Positions 1 through 7,602 of a stretch of DNA of 20,043 nt are shown here, in pieces (positions within the stretch are counted from its first letter, which is position 1; each line of letters begins with the position of its first letter). The DNA comes from JAUVDZ01 sp964346325 (GTDB lineage Bacteria; Patescibacteriota; Gracilibacteria; UBA1369; PNNO01), in contig CAYFUK010000020.1 in assembly GCA_964346325.1 (NCBI GenBank), forward strand, positions 1 to 20,043, read 5' to 3'. The translations under genes were made by a program, and so were the position numbers. Under the pieces are notes generated by a model. That model searched no databases. It was not told the DNA's origin and saw only the letters and a program-made list of their open reading frames with translations.

Positions 1-1524
1 AACGGTTTTAAAATTGATAAATTTATTAAAGGAAAAGAAGCTCTTGAAAGATATAACTCCAGGTTTATGGAGGATTCATTTGTTTTAAATGTAGAAGAAC
101 TCGCGACTGTTTATCATATGCCGCATATGAGTGTTGCAACCCCGAATATCTACTGGGTAAAATCAAGAAAACTTGAGCCTCCGGTAGATTTGCCCGAACC
201 TAAAGCTGACCTTGCCGATAAACTTACATTAATGGGCAGAACCAACTTCAGGGGAATACGTAAAACTTTCGGAATAAAAAATAGTGATCGTGGAAGACAC
301 ATTTATATAATAGGTAAAACCGGAATGGGTAAAACAACACTTTTGGAAAATATGATTTACAGTGACATTCAAAGCGGTAAAGGTGTTGCGGTAATTGATC
401 CCCATGGTGATTTGGCTGAGTCTGTGCTTGATTTTGTTCCTGCCGACAGAACCAATGATGTAGTATTGTTTGATCCCTCTGACAGAGATTTTCCTATCGC
501 CTTTAATATGCTCGAATCCAAAGATCCGGCTCTTAATTCAATAATTGCATCCGGATTGGTTGGAATATTCAAAAAAATATACGGAGACAGCTGGGGCCCA
601 AGGCTGGAACACATTTTGCGTAATACAATTCTATCTCTTCTTCATTATCCCAACACTACGATGCTGGGAATTACACGTATATTGCAGGATAAAGATTTTA
701 GAAAAAAAGTAGTGCGAAAACTTGATGATCCGATTTTGAAATCTTTCTGGGAAAAAGAATTCGAACCAATGCAGGACAGGCAGAAAATTGAGGCAATAAG
801 CCCTATTTTAAATAAAGTGGGCCAGTTTTTATCAAGCCCTATTGTAAGAAACATAGTTGGTCAGCCAAAGAGTACCGTGAATTTGAGATTCGCTATGGAT
901 AAAGGCAAAATAATTATTGTAAATTTATCAAAAGGTAAACTGGGTGAAGACAATTCAAGCCTTCTTGGTGCAATGCTTATTACTAAATTTCAGATTGATG
1001 CCATGAGCAGAGCCGATGTACCTGAAAAAGACAGAAAACCGTTTTATTTGTTTGTGGATGAGTTTCAGAATTTTGCTACGGACTCTTTTGCTACAATTTT
1101 ATCGGAGGCGCGTAAATATAAGCTTAATTTAACAATGGCAAATCAGTACATCGCGCAGATGCCCGATGAAGTGCGCGATGCTGTATTCGGTAATGTTGGA
1201 ACTGTTTTATCGATGCAGATCGGATATGACGATGCCGAGTATATTTCTCAGCAATTCGGAGAAGAAGTTTTACCTGCCGATTTGGTGAGTTTAAGTAAAT
1301 ATACGGCATATACACGCTTATTGATTGATGGTATGCCATCAAAGACATTTTCTTTGGATACTCTCCCTCCGCCTGAAGATCTCCAAGTAGAGGAGGGCAG
1401 ACGTGATAAAATAAGAAAAGTGGTTCGTGAAAGATACGCAAAAAAGCGCGAAATGGTTGAAGATAAAATTTTAAGATGGAGTACGGCAAAAGATAAAAAA
1501 GAATTAAAAGAAAGAAATAATTGA
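1..1524 (+). CDS. Type IV secretion/conjugation-type ATPase (VirD4/TraG/HerA-like), 5' truncated
   Basis: The frame is open to the left edge, so the visible 507 residues are the C-terminal part of a longer protein; the first in-frame ATG (base 67) is internal. A P-loop (GKTGMGKTT) is encoded at bases 313-339 and is followed by a motif ending IDPHGD. A Walker B-like LFVDEFQNF motif lies near bases 1048-1074. This combination is typical of the VirD4/TraG/TraD and HerA-like family of hexameric ATPases that pump DNA or protein at membranes. The segment just before the P-loop (VEELATVYHMP) matches the style of large membrane-associated ATPases common in Patescibacteria, as I recall them. The C-terminus is a lysine- and arginine-rich helix. 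The gene ends in TGA at 1522-1524, and a putative ridA -35 element overlaps that stop. No other secretion gene is visible downstream, so the substrate cannot be told. Confidence 0.85.
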   Translation, partial: NGFKIDKFIKGKEALERYNSRFMEDSFVLNVEELATVYHMPHMSVATPNIYWVKSRKLEPPVDLPEPKADLADKLTLMGRTNFRGIRKTFGIKNSDRGRHIYIIGKTGMGKTTLLENMIYSDIQSGKGVAVIDPHGDLAESVLDFVPADRTNDVVLFDPSDRDFPIAFNMLESKDPALNSIIASGLVGIFKKIYGDSWGPRLEHILRNTILSLLHYPNTTMLGITRILQDKDFRKKVVRKLDDPILKSFWEKEFEPMQDRQKIEAISPILNKVGQFLSSPIVRNIVGQPKSTVNLRFAMDKGKIIIVNLSKGKLGEDNSSLLGAMLITKFQIDAMSRADVPEKDRKPFYLFVDEFQNFATDSFATILSEARKYKLNLTMANQYIAQMPDEVRDAVFGNVGTVLSMQIGYDDAEYISQQFGEEVLPADLVSLSKYTAYTRLLIDGMPSKTFSLDTLPPPEDLQVEEGRRDKIRKVVRERYAKKREMVEDKILRWSTAKDKKELKERNN

Positions 1525-1549
1525 TTTCACAATTAAAAGAAATTAAACT
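1521..1549 (+). promoter_or_regulatory. Possible promoter for ridA-thrC
   Basis: TTGATT (1521-1526), a 17-base spacer and TAAACT (1544-1549) resemble a sigma70 promoter, though the -10 matches only 4 of 6 bases. The -35 overlaps the TGA stop of the upstream gene. The predicted leader would be about 20 bases with no Shine-Dalgarno sequence. Confidence 0.35.
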
Positions 1550-1577
1550 ACTTATCGTGTAATTAATAAATTCAAAC

Positions 1578-1949
1578 ATGGAGACGGTTTCTACCACCAA
1601 TGCGCCTAAAGCTATAGGCCCGTATTCACAGGCTGTAAAAACCAACGGTTTATTATTTTGTTCCGGGCAAATCCCTTTAAATAAAAACGGTGATATTCAA
1701 GGTAATAATATTGAAACACAAACACATCAGGTTATGAAAAATCTTTATGAAATTCTTAAAGAGGCGGGCAGCTGTTTTGATAAAGTGGTTAAAACAACAA
1801 TTTATCTTGATGATATTGAAAATTTTAAACATGTTAATGAAATTTACTCAACTTATTTTGAAAAACATAAACCGGCAAGAGCGACTGTTGAGGTATCCCG
1901 TCTTCCTAAAGATGTAATGGTTGAAATCGAATGCATCGCTATAATTTAA
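1578..1949 (+). CDS. ridA: RidA family 2-iminobutanoate/2-iminopropanoate deaminase
   Basis: The 123 residues cover the full RidA/YjgF/YER057c/UK114 fold at the usual length. The N-terminus has the conserved APKAIGPYSQAV stretch, followed by LLFCSGQIPL. The C-terminal signature PARATVEVSRLP contains the catalytic arginine (R101 here, equivalent to Arg105 of well-studied members), with a conserved glutamate at about residue 117. RidA hydrolyses reactive enamine/imine intermediates released by PLP enzymes acting on serine or threonine, protecting other PLP enzymes in the cytoplasm. Only three bases separate it from the PLP-dependent threonine synthase gene, so the two are probably co-transcribed and functionally related. 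The ATG has no Shine-Dalgarno sequence upstream (the preceding bases are AT-rich). Confidence 0.93.
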   Translation: METVSTTNAPKAIGPYSQAVKTNGLLFCSGQIPLNKNGDIQGNNIETQTHQVMKNLYEILKEAGSCFDKVVKTTIYLDDIENFKHVNEIYSTYFEKHKPARATVEVSRLPKDVMVEIECIAII

Positions 1950-1952
1950 TGA

Positions 1953-3809
1953 ATGTTTATGCCCAGTCGAATAAATACCGCAAAGTTTTATAAATTAAAA
2001 TGTTTTGAGTGCAAAAAAGAATTCGATGAAAAAGAAACCTCCACTTTTTGTAAAAAATGCGGTGGAGCTTTGGATGTAATCTACGATTACGAAAGAATCA
2101 AGCGCAGAATGAATACTTTTTCATTAAAGCATACCGCCATTTCCGCAATGAAGTATCTTGATTTTTATCCTATTCTTGATCTGGAAAAAATCGTAAGTTT
2201 AAAAGAAGGCGGCACACCCTTGTATCAGGCAAGAAAACTGGGTAAAAAGTTGGGATTAAACAGGATTTTTATTAAAAACGAAGGTGCGAATCCGACAGGA
2301 GTTTTTAAAGACCGCGGTACGCTGGTGGAAGTTTCAAAAGCACAGGAATTGGGTGCAAAAGCCATTTGCCTGGCTTCCTCAGGTAATATGGCCGCTTCTG
2401 TTGCCGCATACTCCACTGTGGCCGGCATTCCATGTTACGTTATGGTCCCCGAAAACACACCGATTGGAAAATTGAGTCAGACAATTTCTTATGGAGCGCG
2501 TGTTTTATTGATAAGAGGAGAGTATAGTGAATGTGCATGTTTGGCAGCTGAAATAGCAGAAGAAAATAATTTTTATCTGGCAGGAGATTATGTTTTCAGA
2601 AGAGAAGGCCAAAAATCCCAAAGTTACGAAATATGTGAACAATTGTTCTGGAATGCGCCCGATTATGTTATTTGCCCTATAGGTTGCGGAACTAATTTAT
2701 CAGCAATCTGGAAAGGTTTTAAAGAATTCCATAAACTCGGATATATTAATAAATTACCTAAATTAATAGGAGTTCAGCCGACAGGATGCAAGACCGTTGT
2801 AAATGCAATAAAAAATAATAGCCGGAAAGTTAAACCGATTGAGCATATTGATACAATCTGCAGCGCCGTAGCAGTAAACTTTCCATTAGACGGCCAGCTG
2901 GTTCTTAAGGCAATAAAAGAATCCGAAGGCACCGCTGTTGCAATTGATGATCACGAAACTCTCGCTGCAGAACATCTGCTTGGCAGTGATGAATCCATAT
3001 TTGTTGAACCTTCAGGTGCTTTGGGAATTGCAGCATTAAAAGAGCTTAGTAAAAAAGGCAAAATCAAAGAAGACGAAACCGTTGTGGTAATAGCAACAGG
3101 TAACGGGTTAAAAGATCCTATCGCAGCTATGTCCAATCTTCCGCATCCTCCTTCTCTCGAACCTGACAAAGAAGACATAAACAGATACCTTAAACATAAA
3201 TTGTATAAATTAAGAGCATCTTCAGGTAAGCAAAGAGGAAAAACATTATGGAAGAAGATGCCCGCTGAAAACGAACTCCGGAAAATAATAAAAGATAAAT
3301 TTGATATTACAATAAAAGGAGATCATTTACGTGCCGTTCACGGAGCTTTGCTTAATTTTGCGGCAAAAGGTAAAAAGGTAACGGAGAGTGATCTTCAAAA
3401 AATCGTTGAAAACGCACTTAAGGAATATTCTTATAAAAAACCTGTTTTGATTGTTAAGGATTTTGACCTTAATATAAATAAAAACAAACCACCAAAAGTA
3501 AAACTCGATGTTGAGTTTATGGGTAATTCAATCTGTTCAAAGGCGGAAGGTGTAGGGCCGGTTGACGCGATTATAAACGCATTAAAAAAAGCGGTAACAA
3601 AAGATGACAAGTTGAGCGTTACCTTAAAAGATTATAATGTAACCATTCACTCAGCCGGAACAGACGCTGCGGTTGAAGTAAACATTAAAATGTCCGATAA
3701 AGACGGTGATAAGGTTGTGGGCAGCGCAACTTCACCCGATATAATACAGGCATCAACCGATGCATATGTAAGAGGTTACAATGCACTTTACTGGAAAAGC
3801 AAAAAGTAA
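1953..3809 (+). CDS. thrC: Threonine synthase fused to a C-terminal LeuA-type allosteric domain
   Basis: A 618-residue PLP enzyme, well above the roughly 350-450 residues of plain threonine synthases. Residues 17-36 form a zinc ribbon (C17, C20, C33, C36), as in class II/archaeal-type threonine synthases. Residues about 85-400 are the fold-type II PLP domain, with NPTGVFKDRG giving the PLP lysine K119, the phosphate-cradle ASSGNMAAS at 141-149 and a GCGTN loop near 244. FKDRG favours threonine synthase (O-phosphohomoserine to threonine) over threonine dehydratase. Residues about 435-495 are a helical linker. Residues about 497-615 read like the regulatory domain of 2-isopropylmalate or citramalate synthase: EGVGPVDAIINAL, an LKDYNV strand, GTDAAVEV, and ATSPDIIQAS followed by AYVRGYNAL. 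The ATG at 1953 is chosen; ATG 1959 is an alternative. The gene follows ridA by three bases. Its stop codon directly abuts that of the convergent pgk. Confidence 0.88.
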   Translation: MFMPSRINTAKFYKLKCFECKKEFDEKETSTFCKKCGGALDVIYDYERIKRRMNTFSLKHTAISAMKYLDFYPILDLEKIVSLKEGGTPLYQARKLGKKLGLNRIFIKNEGANPTGVFKDRGTLVEVSKAQELGAKAICLASSGNMAASVAAYSTVAGIPCYVMVPENTPIGKLSQTISYGARVLLIRGEYSECACLAAEIAEENNFYLAGDYVFRREGQKSQSYEICEQLFWNAPDYVICPIGCGTNLSAIWKGFKEFHKLGYINKLPKLIGVQPTGCKTVVNAIKNNSRKVKPIEHIDTICSAVAVNFPLDGQLVLKAIKESEGTAVAIDDHETLAAEHLLGSDESIFVEPSGALGIAALKELSKKGKIKEDETVVVIATGNGLKDPIAAMSNLPHPPSLEPDKEDINRYLKHKLYKLRASSGKQRGKTLWKKMPAENELRKIIKDKFDITIKGDHLRAVHGALLNFAAKGKKVTESDLQKIVENALKEYSYKKPVLIVKDFDLNINKNKPPKVKLDVEFMGNSICSKAEGVGPVDAIINALKKAVTKDDKLSVTLKDYNVTIHSAGTDAAVEVNIKMSDKDGDKVVGSATSPDIIQASTDAYVRGYNALYWKSKK

Positions 3810-4991
3810 TTACGCCCGTAAAACTTTAAGCCCGGGCAATTCTTTTCCTTCAAGAAATTCAAGCATTGCACCGCCTCCGGTTGATACATGAGTATATTTA
3901 TCGCGGCTTATTTCAAAATGTTTTAAAGCGCTTAAAGTATCTCCGCCGCCAAGGTAGGTTTTTCCTTTAACTTTTGTTAAAGCTTCAGCTATTTCGCGTG
4001 TGCCGCGTTCAAAGGCTTTTTTTTCATAAACGCCTACGGGACCGTTCCAGATAATTGTTTTTGCTTCATTTAAAATCTCAATATATTTGTTTAAAGATTT
4101 AACACCAATATCAAGCATTTTCATATTTGCCTCAATACCTGTTATTTCCATATCAGCGGTTAAAACATTATCTTTGACTTCATCGGCAACAATAAATCCA
4201 CCCGGTACGCGGATTTCACATCCTTTATTTTCAGCTTCAAGCATCAATTCGCGGGCGGTTTCAAGTTTGTTTTCTTCGTAAAGAGACTCTCCAACATCAA
4301 AGCCCTGTGCGGCAGCAAAAGTATTTGCAAGTCCGCCCCCCAAAAGTATTTTATCGGCCTTTTCAATATACGCTTTGATTACACCGATTTTGGTATCGAT
4401 TTTTGCTCCTCCAAGTAACAATACTAAAGGTTTCGGCACATCACCGAGTAAATCACTTAAAGCTTTAACTTCTTTTTCAATTAACAGCCCGGCATAAGAA
4501 TCAAGATGATGAGCAACACCTTCGGTTGATGCGTGAGCTCTGTGAACTGTCCCGAATGCATCACTCACATATAAATCAGCATATCCTGCCAATTTTTTTG
4601 CAAAATCTTTATCGTTTTCTTTTTCTTCTTTGTTGAATCTTGTATTTTCCAACATTAAAATTTCACCATTTTGTAAATCTGCAATAACTTTTTCAACTTC
4701 CGGCCCAACGCATTTATCTGCTTTTTTAATATCTTTATTCAAAAGTTCGCCCAGTTTTTCAGAAACCGGATCCATTTTCAGATCATCTTTTTCTTTTCCC
4801 CCGGGTCTACCCAGATGTGACATTAAAATTACGGCTGCATCGTTTTTCAGTAAATATTCAAGAGTGGGAAGCGATTCTTTTATTCTTGTGTCATCCTGAA
4901 CTTCGCCTTTTTCAAGCGGTACATTATAATCTACTCTAACCAACACTTTTTTAGCTTTAATATCGGCATCTTTAATTGTTTTGAGTTTCAT
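3810..4991 (-). CDS. pgk: Phosphoglycerate kinase
   Basis: The 393 residues are the full family length. Phosphoglycerate kinase transfers phosphate between 1,3-bisphosphoglycerate and ADP in glycolysis, in the cytoplasm. Visible signatures are VLVRVDYNVPL (substrate-binding D21 and N23), MSHLGRP (H59, R62), LENTRF, the nucleotide-binding LLGGAKIDTKIGV, WNGPVGVYE, GGGDTLSAL and the C-terminal VSTGGGAMLEFLEG. It lies 12 bases downstream of ribH on the same strand and has no Shine-Dalgarno sequence of its own, so it looks like the last gene of a ribE-ribH-pgk transcript. This pairing of glycolysis with riboflavin genes has no obvious metabolic reason and is probably just packing. The 3' end abuts the thrC stop with no spacer. 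Confidence 0.97.
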   Translation of the reverse strand: MKLKTIKDADIKAKKVLVRVDYNVPLEKGEVQDDTRIKESLPTLEYLLKNDAAVILMSHLGRPGGKEKDDLKMDPVSEKLGELLNKDIKKADKCVGPEVEKVIADLQNGEILMLENTRFNKEEKENDKDFAKKLAGYADLYVSDAFGTVHRAHASTEGVAHHLDSYAGLLIEKEVKALSDLLGDVPKPLVLLLGGAKIDTKIGVIKAYIEKADKILLGGGLANTFAAAQGFDVGESLYEENKLETARELMLEAENKGCEIRVPGGFIVADEVKDNVLTADMEITGIEANMKMLDIGVKSLNKYIEILNEAKTIIWNGPVGVYEKKAFERGTREIAEALTKVKGKTYLGGGDTLSALKHFEISRDKYTHVSTGGGAMLEFLEGKELPGLKVLRA

Positions 4992-5003
4992 GGATAATAT
5001 AAA

Positions 5004-5453
5004 TTAAATATTATTGAGTGTATGAACCGTTTGAATCGCCGTCCTTGCATATTCTGCGCCTCTTTTTATTCTTGCATTTGCAAGATCTTTGCTGTTTGCA
5101 GTTATGATTCCCTGGATAACGGGAGTTTTATGTTCGAGGCTTAATTTTGTTAAAGCATGTACGGATTCTCTTGAAACATGTTCATAATGATCGGTTTCAC
5201 CTCTGATCACGACTCCAAGTGCAATAATAACATCGATACTATGTTTTTTAATAAGCTTTTGAGTTGCGATAGGAATTTCTAATGCTCCGGGTACATTTAC
5301 CACTTTAATAATTTCTCCATTAAGTTCTTTAAGTTCTTTCAAAGTAAATTCCAAAAGTTGTTTTCCTACATCAAAATTAAACTCGGAAATAACTATTCCC
5401 ACTTTTACACCTTTGCCGTCCGGATTTGTATTTTTTAGGATTTCCTGTTTCAT
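5004..5453 (-). CDS. ribH: 6,7-dimethyl-8-ribityllumazine synthase
   Basis: 149 residues, the usual size. The enzyme condenses 3,4-dihydroxy-2-butanone 4-phosphate with 5-amino-6-ribitylaminouracil, the penultimate step of riboflavin synthesis, and normally assembles as pentamers or icosahedral shells. Signatures are SEFNFDVG near the N-terminus (aromatic stacking residue F25), VPGALEIP at 54-61, and ALGVVIRGETDHYEHVSRE, containing the catalytic histidine (H89 here). Its ATG overlaps the TGA of ribE (ATGA), indicating translational coupling. This is one of the few genes here with a recognisable Shine-Dalgarno sequence: AGAGG lies about seven bases before the start, inside ribE. Confidence 0.96.
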   Translation of the reverse strand: MKQEILKNTNPDGKGVKVGIVISEFNFDVGKQLLEFTLKELKELNGEIIKVVNVPGALEIPIATQKLIKKHSIDVIIALGVVIRGETDHYEHVSRESVHALTKLSLEHKTPVIQGIITANSKDLANARIKRGAEYARTAIQTVHTLNNI

Positions 5454-6064
5454 ATAAAACCTCTTTCTTTTAGAAATTCATAATTTGTCTGATGATCGCG
5501 CTCATCAAATAGTCTTTTAAGATATCGTGACAACATATCGACTTCTATATTAACCAAATTACCGACTTTTTTAAATCCAAGACCAGTATTGTTTAATGTA
5601 TGCGGAATAAGCGAAACAGTAAAAGAGTTCTGAGTTAAGTCAGATATGGTAAGGCTTATTCCATCAACTGCAACCGACCCTTTTAATGCTATAAATTTTG
5701 AATATTCTTTGGGAAAGGCAATTGTTATTTCTTTGTTTTGGATCTTCGTAATTTTTCCTGTTGTATCAACATGTCCCTGAACAAAATGGCCATTTAGTTT
5801 ATCGCCGATTTTTAAAGGAGGTTCCAAATTCACTTTGTCGCTTACTTTCCAATGATGAACATCTGTTATTTTTAGTGTTTCGGGCATGTAAGAAACATTA
5901 AAACCGTTATCGGAAATTTTTGTCGCAGTTGAACATATGCCGTTTACGGCAACCGAATCATCAATTTGAAATTTTAATTCCGAATTAATTTCGGCAATTA
6001 AGAATTTGCCCTCTTTTTTTAGAGATTTAATGGTTCCGAGTTCTTTAATTATTCCTGTAAACAT
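5450..6064 (-). CDS. ribE: Riboflavin synthase, alpha subunit type
   Basis: 204 residues beginning with the diagnostic MFTGII. The protein shows the duplicated beta-barrel architecture. The first barrel (about 1-90) has VAVNGICSTATKI and YMPETL. The second (about 95-185) has GHFVQGHVDTTG, SVAVDGISLTI, VSLIPHTLNNT and VNIEVDMLSRYLKRL. It dismutates two molecules of 6,7-dimethyl-8-ribityllumazine into riboflavin and the pyrimidine precursor, which is recycled by RibH, the next gene. About 20 residues follow the last barrel motif. The first barrel has NGICSTAT where many homologues have NGVCLT, a small departure. ribBA and ribD are not in the window, so the rest of the pathway is elsewhere or absent. 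Upstream I see no FMN riboswitch, only a promoter-like motif. Confidence 0.95.
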   Translation of the reverse strand: MFTGIIKELGTIKSLKKEGKFLIAEINSELKFQIDDSVAVNGICSTATKISDNGFNVSYMPETLKITDVHHWKVSDKVNLEPPLKIGDKLNGHFVQGHVDTTGKITKIQNKEITIAFPKEYSKFIALKGSVAVDGISLTISDLTQNSFTVSLIPHTLNNTGLGFKKVGNLVNIEVDMLSRYLKRLFDERDHQTNYEFLKERGFI

Positions 6065-6086
6065 ATTAAATTTTATTGCTTAAATT

Positions 6087-6115
6087 ATTATTCTGGATTT
6101 TTCCGATAAATACAA
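6087..6115 (-). promoter_or_regulatory. Probable promoter for ribE-ribH-pgk
   Basis: Read on the minus strand: TTGTAT (6115-6110), a 17-base spacer, AATAAT (6092-6087). The -10 matches five of six consensus bases. The predicted leader before the ribE ATG is about 15 bases without a Shine-Dalgarno sequence. Confidence 0.45.
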
Positions 6116-6207
6116 GGAAATTAAAGTTGTTTTTTTTAGATTTATTTTAGAATAATTTAATTTTTTATTGATAGTGTAAGTACAAATATTATTTAACCCT
6201 TATTATT

Positions 6208-6612
6208 ATGAGGAGTTTGAACAGAGTTTCCCTTATGGGCAATCTCGCAGCGGATCCCGAAATTCGCGAAACATCCACAGGTAAAGCTGTTGCTAATTTT
6301 TCTCTCGCAACAAGCAGACAATGGAAGGACGAAGAAGGCAAAAAAATCAGTGCAACAGATTTCCATCGTATTGTTGCATGGAAAAGACTTGGTGAAATTT
6401 GCGGAGAGTATCTTAAAAAAGGTGCTGCAATTTATCTTGAAGGTTCTTTAAAAAATCGCAGTTACGAAACAAAAGAAGGAGAAAAAAAATATTTAACCGA
6501 AATTGTCGCAAATAACATCAAATTTATAAATTTGAAAAAAGACAAAGACGGCAATGCAAAAGCATCAATTGATCCCGTTGAACCTGAATCGGAGGAAGAT
6601 TCGGACAATTAA
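6208..6612 (+). CDS. ssb: Single-stranded DNA-binding protein
   Basis: 134 residues with one OB fold (about 1-110). The N-terminus SLNRVSLMGNLAADPEIR, the ANFSLATSR strand with W39, FHRIVAWKRLGEICGEYLKKG, and YLEGSLKNRSYE are all standard SSB signatures. It coats single-stranded DNA during replication and repair, normally as a tetramer. The C-terminal tail is short and acidic (PVEPESEEDSDN) but lacks the usual DDDIPF-like tip that recruits partner proteins. The start is set by homology (SSBs begin within a few residues of SLNRV). A purine-rich GAGGAG lies just after the ATG, not before it, so there is no upstream Shine-Dalgarno sequence. The 143-base gap to the divergent ribE is AT-rich and must hold its promoter; I could not pick a convincing one. 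A strong hairpin follows the stop. Confidence 0.94.
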   Translation: MRSLNRVSLMGNLAADPEIRETSTGKAVANFSLATSRQWKDEEGKKISATDFHRIVAWKRLGEICGEYLKKGAAIYLEGSLKNRSYETKEGEKKYLTEIVANNIKFINLKKDKDGNAKASIDPVEPESEEDSDN

Positions 6613-6631
6613 GCTTTTACTGGATATTTTT

Positions 6632-6667
6632 AAGTTAGTGACGTAAAATTTCATGCGTCACTAACTT
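6632..6667 (+). terminator. Perfect 12-bp inverted repeat, possible ssb terminator
   Basis: AAGTTAGTGACG (6632-6643) is exactly complementary to CGTCACTAACTT (6656-6667) across a 12-base loop; one wobble pair and one A-T pair can extend the stem inward. It lies 20 bases after the ssb stop and is followed by the T-rich TATTATTT, giving an imperfect rho-independent terminator. The right arm ends only six bases before the TTG start of the glycosyltransferase gene, so it could equally control that gene. Confidence 0.55.
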
Positions 6668-6673
6668 TATTAT

Positions 6674-7600
6674 TTGCAGGCAACAGTAATAATACCTACA
6701 TATAACAGAGCACAGGTACTCAGAGACTGCCTTGAACGATTAATTAAGCAGGATTTTATCAAAGATGAATATGAAATCATTGTTGTTGATGACGGCAGTA
6801 CCGATGCAACGGCCGAAGCAATTGAAAATGTTAATGATGAAACAACTGTTCCAATAACATATTTGTATCAAAAAAATCAGGGGCAGGGGATAGCGCGCAA
6901 TTACGGTTTAAGATATGCCAAAGGAAAAATAATCATTTTGATAGGCGATGATATTCTTGTGAATCCGGATTTCGTTAAGGAACACATGAAATATCACAGA
7001 AAACATATAAATGAAAACGATGCTGTACTGGGTTTTATATGTTGGGATCCGCGTTTGGAAATAACTTCTTTTATGGAATGGCTCACAAACGGATCTTCTG
7101 TTTTAGGTAGATTCGGAGGACATCAATTTGCATTCGAAAAACTTGAAGGCAAAAAAAAGGCAAATTATAACTTTTTTTATACCTCCAATATCTCACTTAA
7201 AAAATCGCTTCTTAAAAAACATCCTTTCGACTCACGTTTCAGTTCTTATGGATGGGAAGATATCGAACTCGGATACAGGCTCACTAAAAAAGAAGATCTT
7301 AATCTTTATTATAATCCCAATGCGATTGCGTATCATTATCATCCAATGAACGAAGATGGTCTTAAAAAAAGAATGTTTAATATAGGCAAGTCAGCTCATT
7401 TGATTCATGAAAAATATCCGGAACTTAAAAAAGTGCCTTCAAAATTTAAAAAATTTATATTTATTTTATTTGCCAATTCTTTATCTGTTTTTATTTTAAA
7501 AAAAATAAGTGAATTAAGTAAAAATCGATACTACACATTTTATTATTACGCTTTATCAAAAAAATACTTTTTAGAAGGCCTTAAAGAAAGTGAGAAATGA
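6674..7600 (+). CDS. Family 2 glycosyltransferase (GT-A fold), TTG start
   Basis: 308 residues. The N-terminus ATVIIPTYNRAQVL is the classic GT2 opening. EIIVVDDGSTD (UDP-sugar binding, D39/D40) follows, then NQGQGIARNYGLR, the metal-binding IGDD (D92/D93) and a WEDIELGYRL motif at 194-203 carrying the likely catalytic base region. About 100 C-terminal residues are basic and partly hydrophobic, consistent with peripheral membrane attachment. It probably transfers a sugar in cell-surface polysaccharide or glycoprotein synthesis; donor and acceptor cannot be told. The only plausible start is TTG at 6674, because a stop lies in frame at 6662-6664 and the fold needs residue 3 onward. There is no Shine-Dalgarno sequence. 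The stop lies two bases from that of the convergent small gene. Confidence 0.88.
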   Translation: MQATVIIPTYNRAQVLRDCLERLIKQDFIKDEYEIIVVDDGSTDATAEAIENVNDETTVPITYLYQKNQGQGIARNYGLRYAKGKIIILIGDDILVNPDFVKEHMKYHRKHINENDAVLGFICWDPRLEITSFMEWLTNGSSVLGRFGGHQFAFEKLEGKKKANYNFFYTSNISLKKSLLKKHPFDSRFSSYGWEDIELGYRLTKKEDLNLYYNPNAIAYHYHPMNEDGLKKRMFNIGKSAHLIHEKYPELKKVPSKFKKFIFILFANSLSVFILKKISELSKNRYYTFYYYALSKKYFLEGLKESEK

Positions 7601-7602
7601 TT

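Noticed and set aside
1124..1645. 173-residue open frame on the minus strand across the ATPase gene end and ridA start
   Set aside because: It is antisense to two well-supported genes, has no recognisable domain and has no promoter-like start; it arises from codon structure on the other strand.
6187..6206. ssb promoter using TATTAT at 6187 or 6201
   Set aside because: The nearest -35-like TTGATA (6168-6173) is only 13 bases from the first, and the second touches the ATG; neither spacing is acceptable.
6065..6207. FMN riboswitch upstream of ribE
   Set aside because: The conserved RFN-element sequence blocks are not present in the 143-base gap; only AT-rich sequence and a promoter-like motif are seen.
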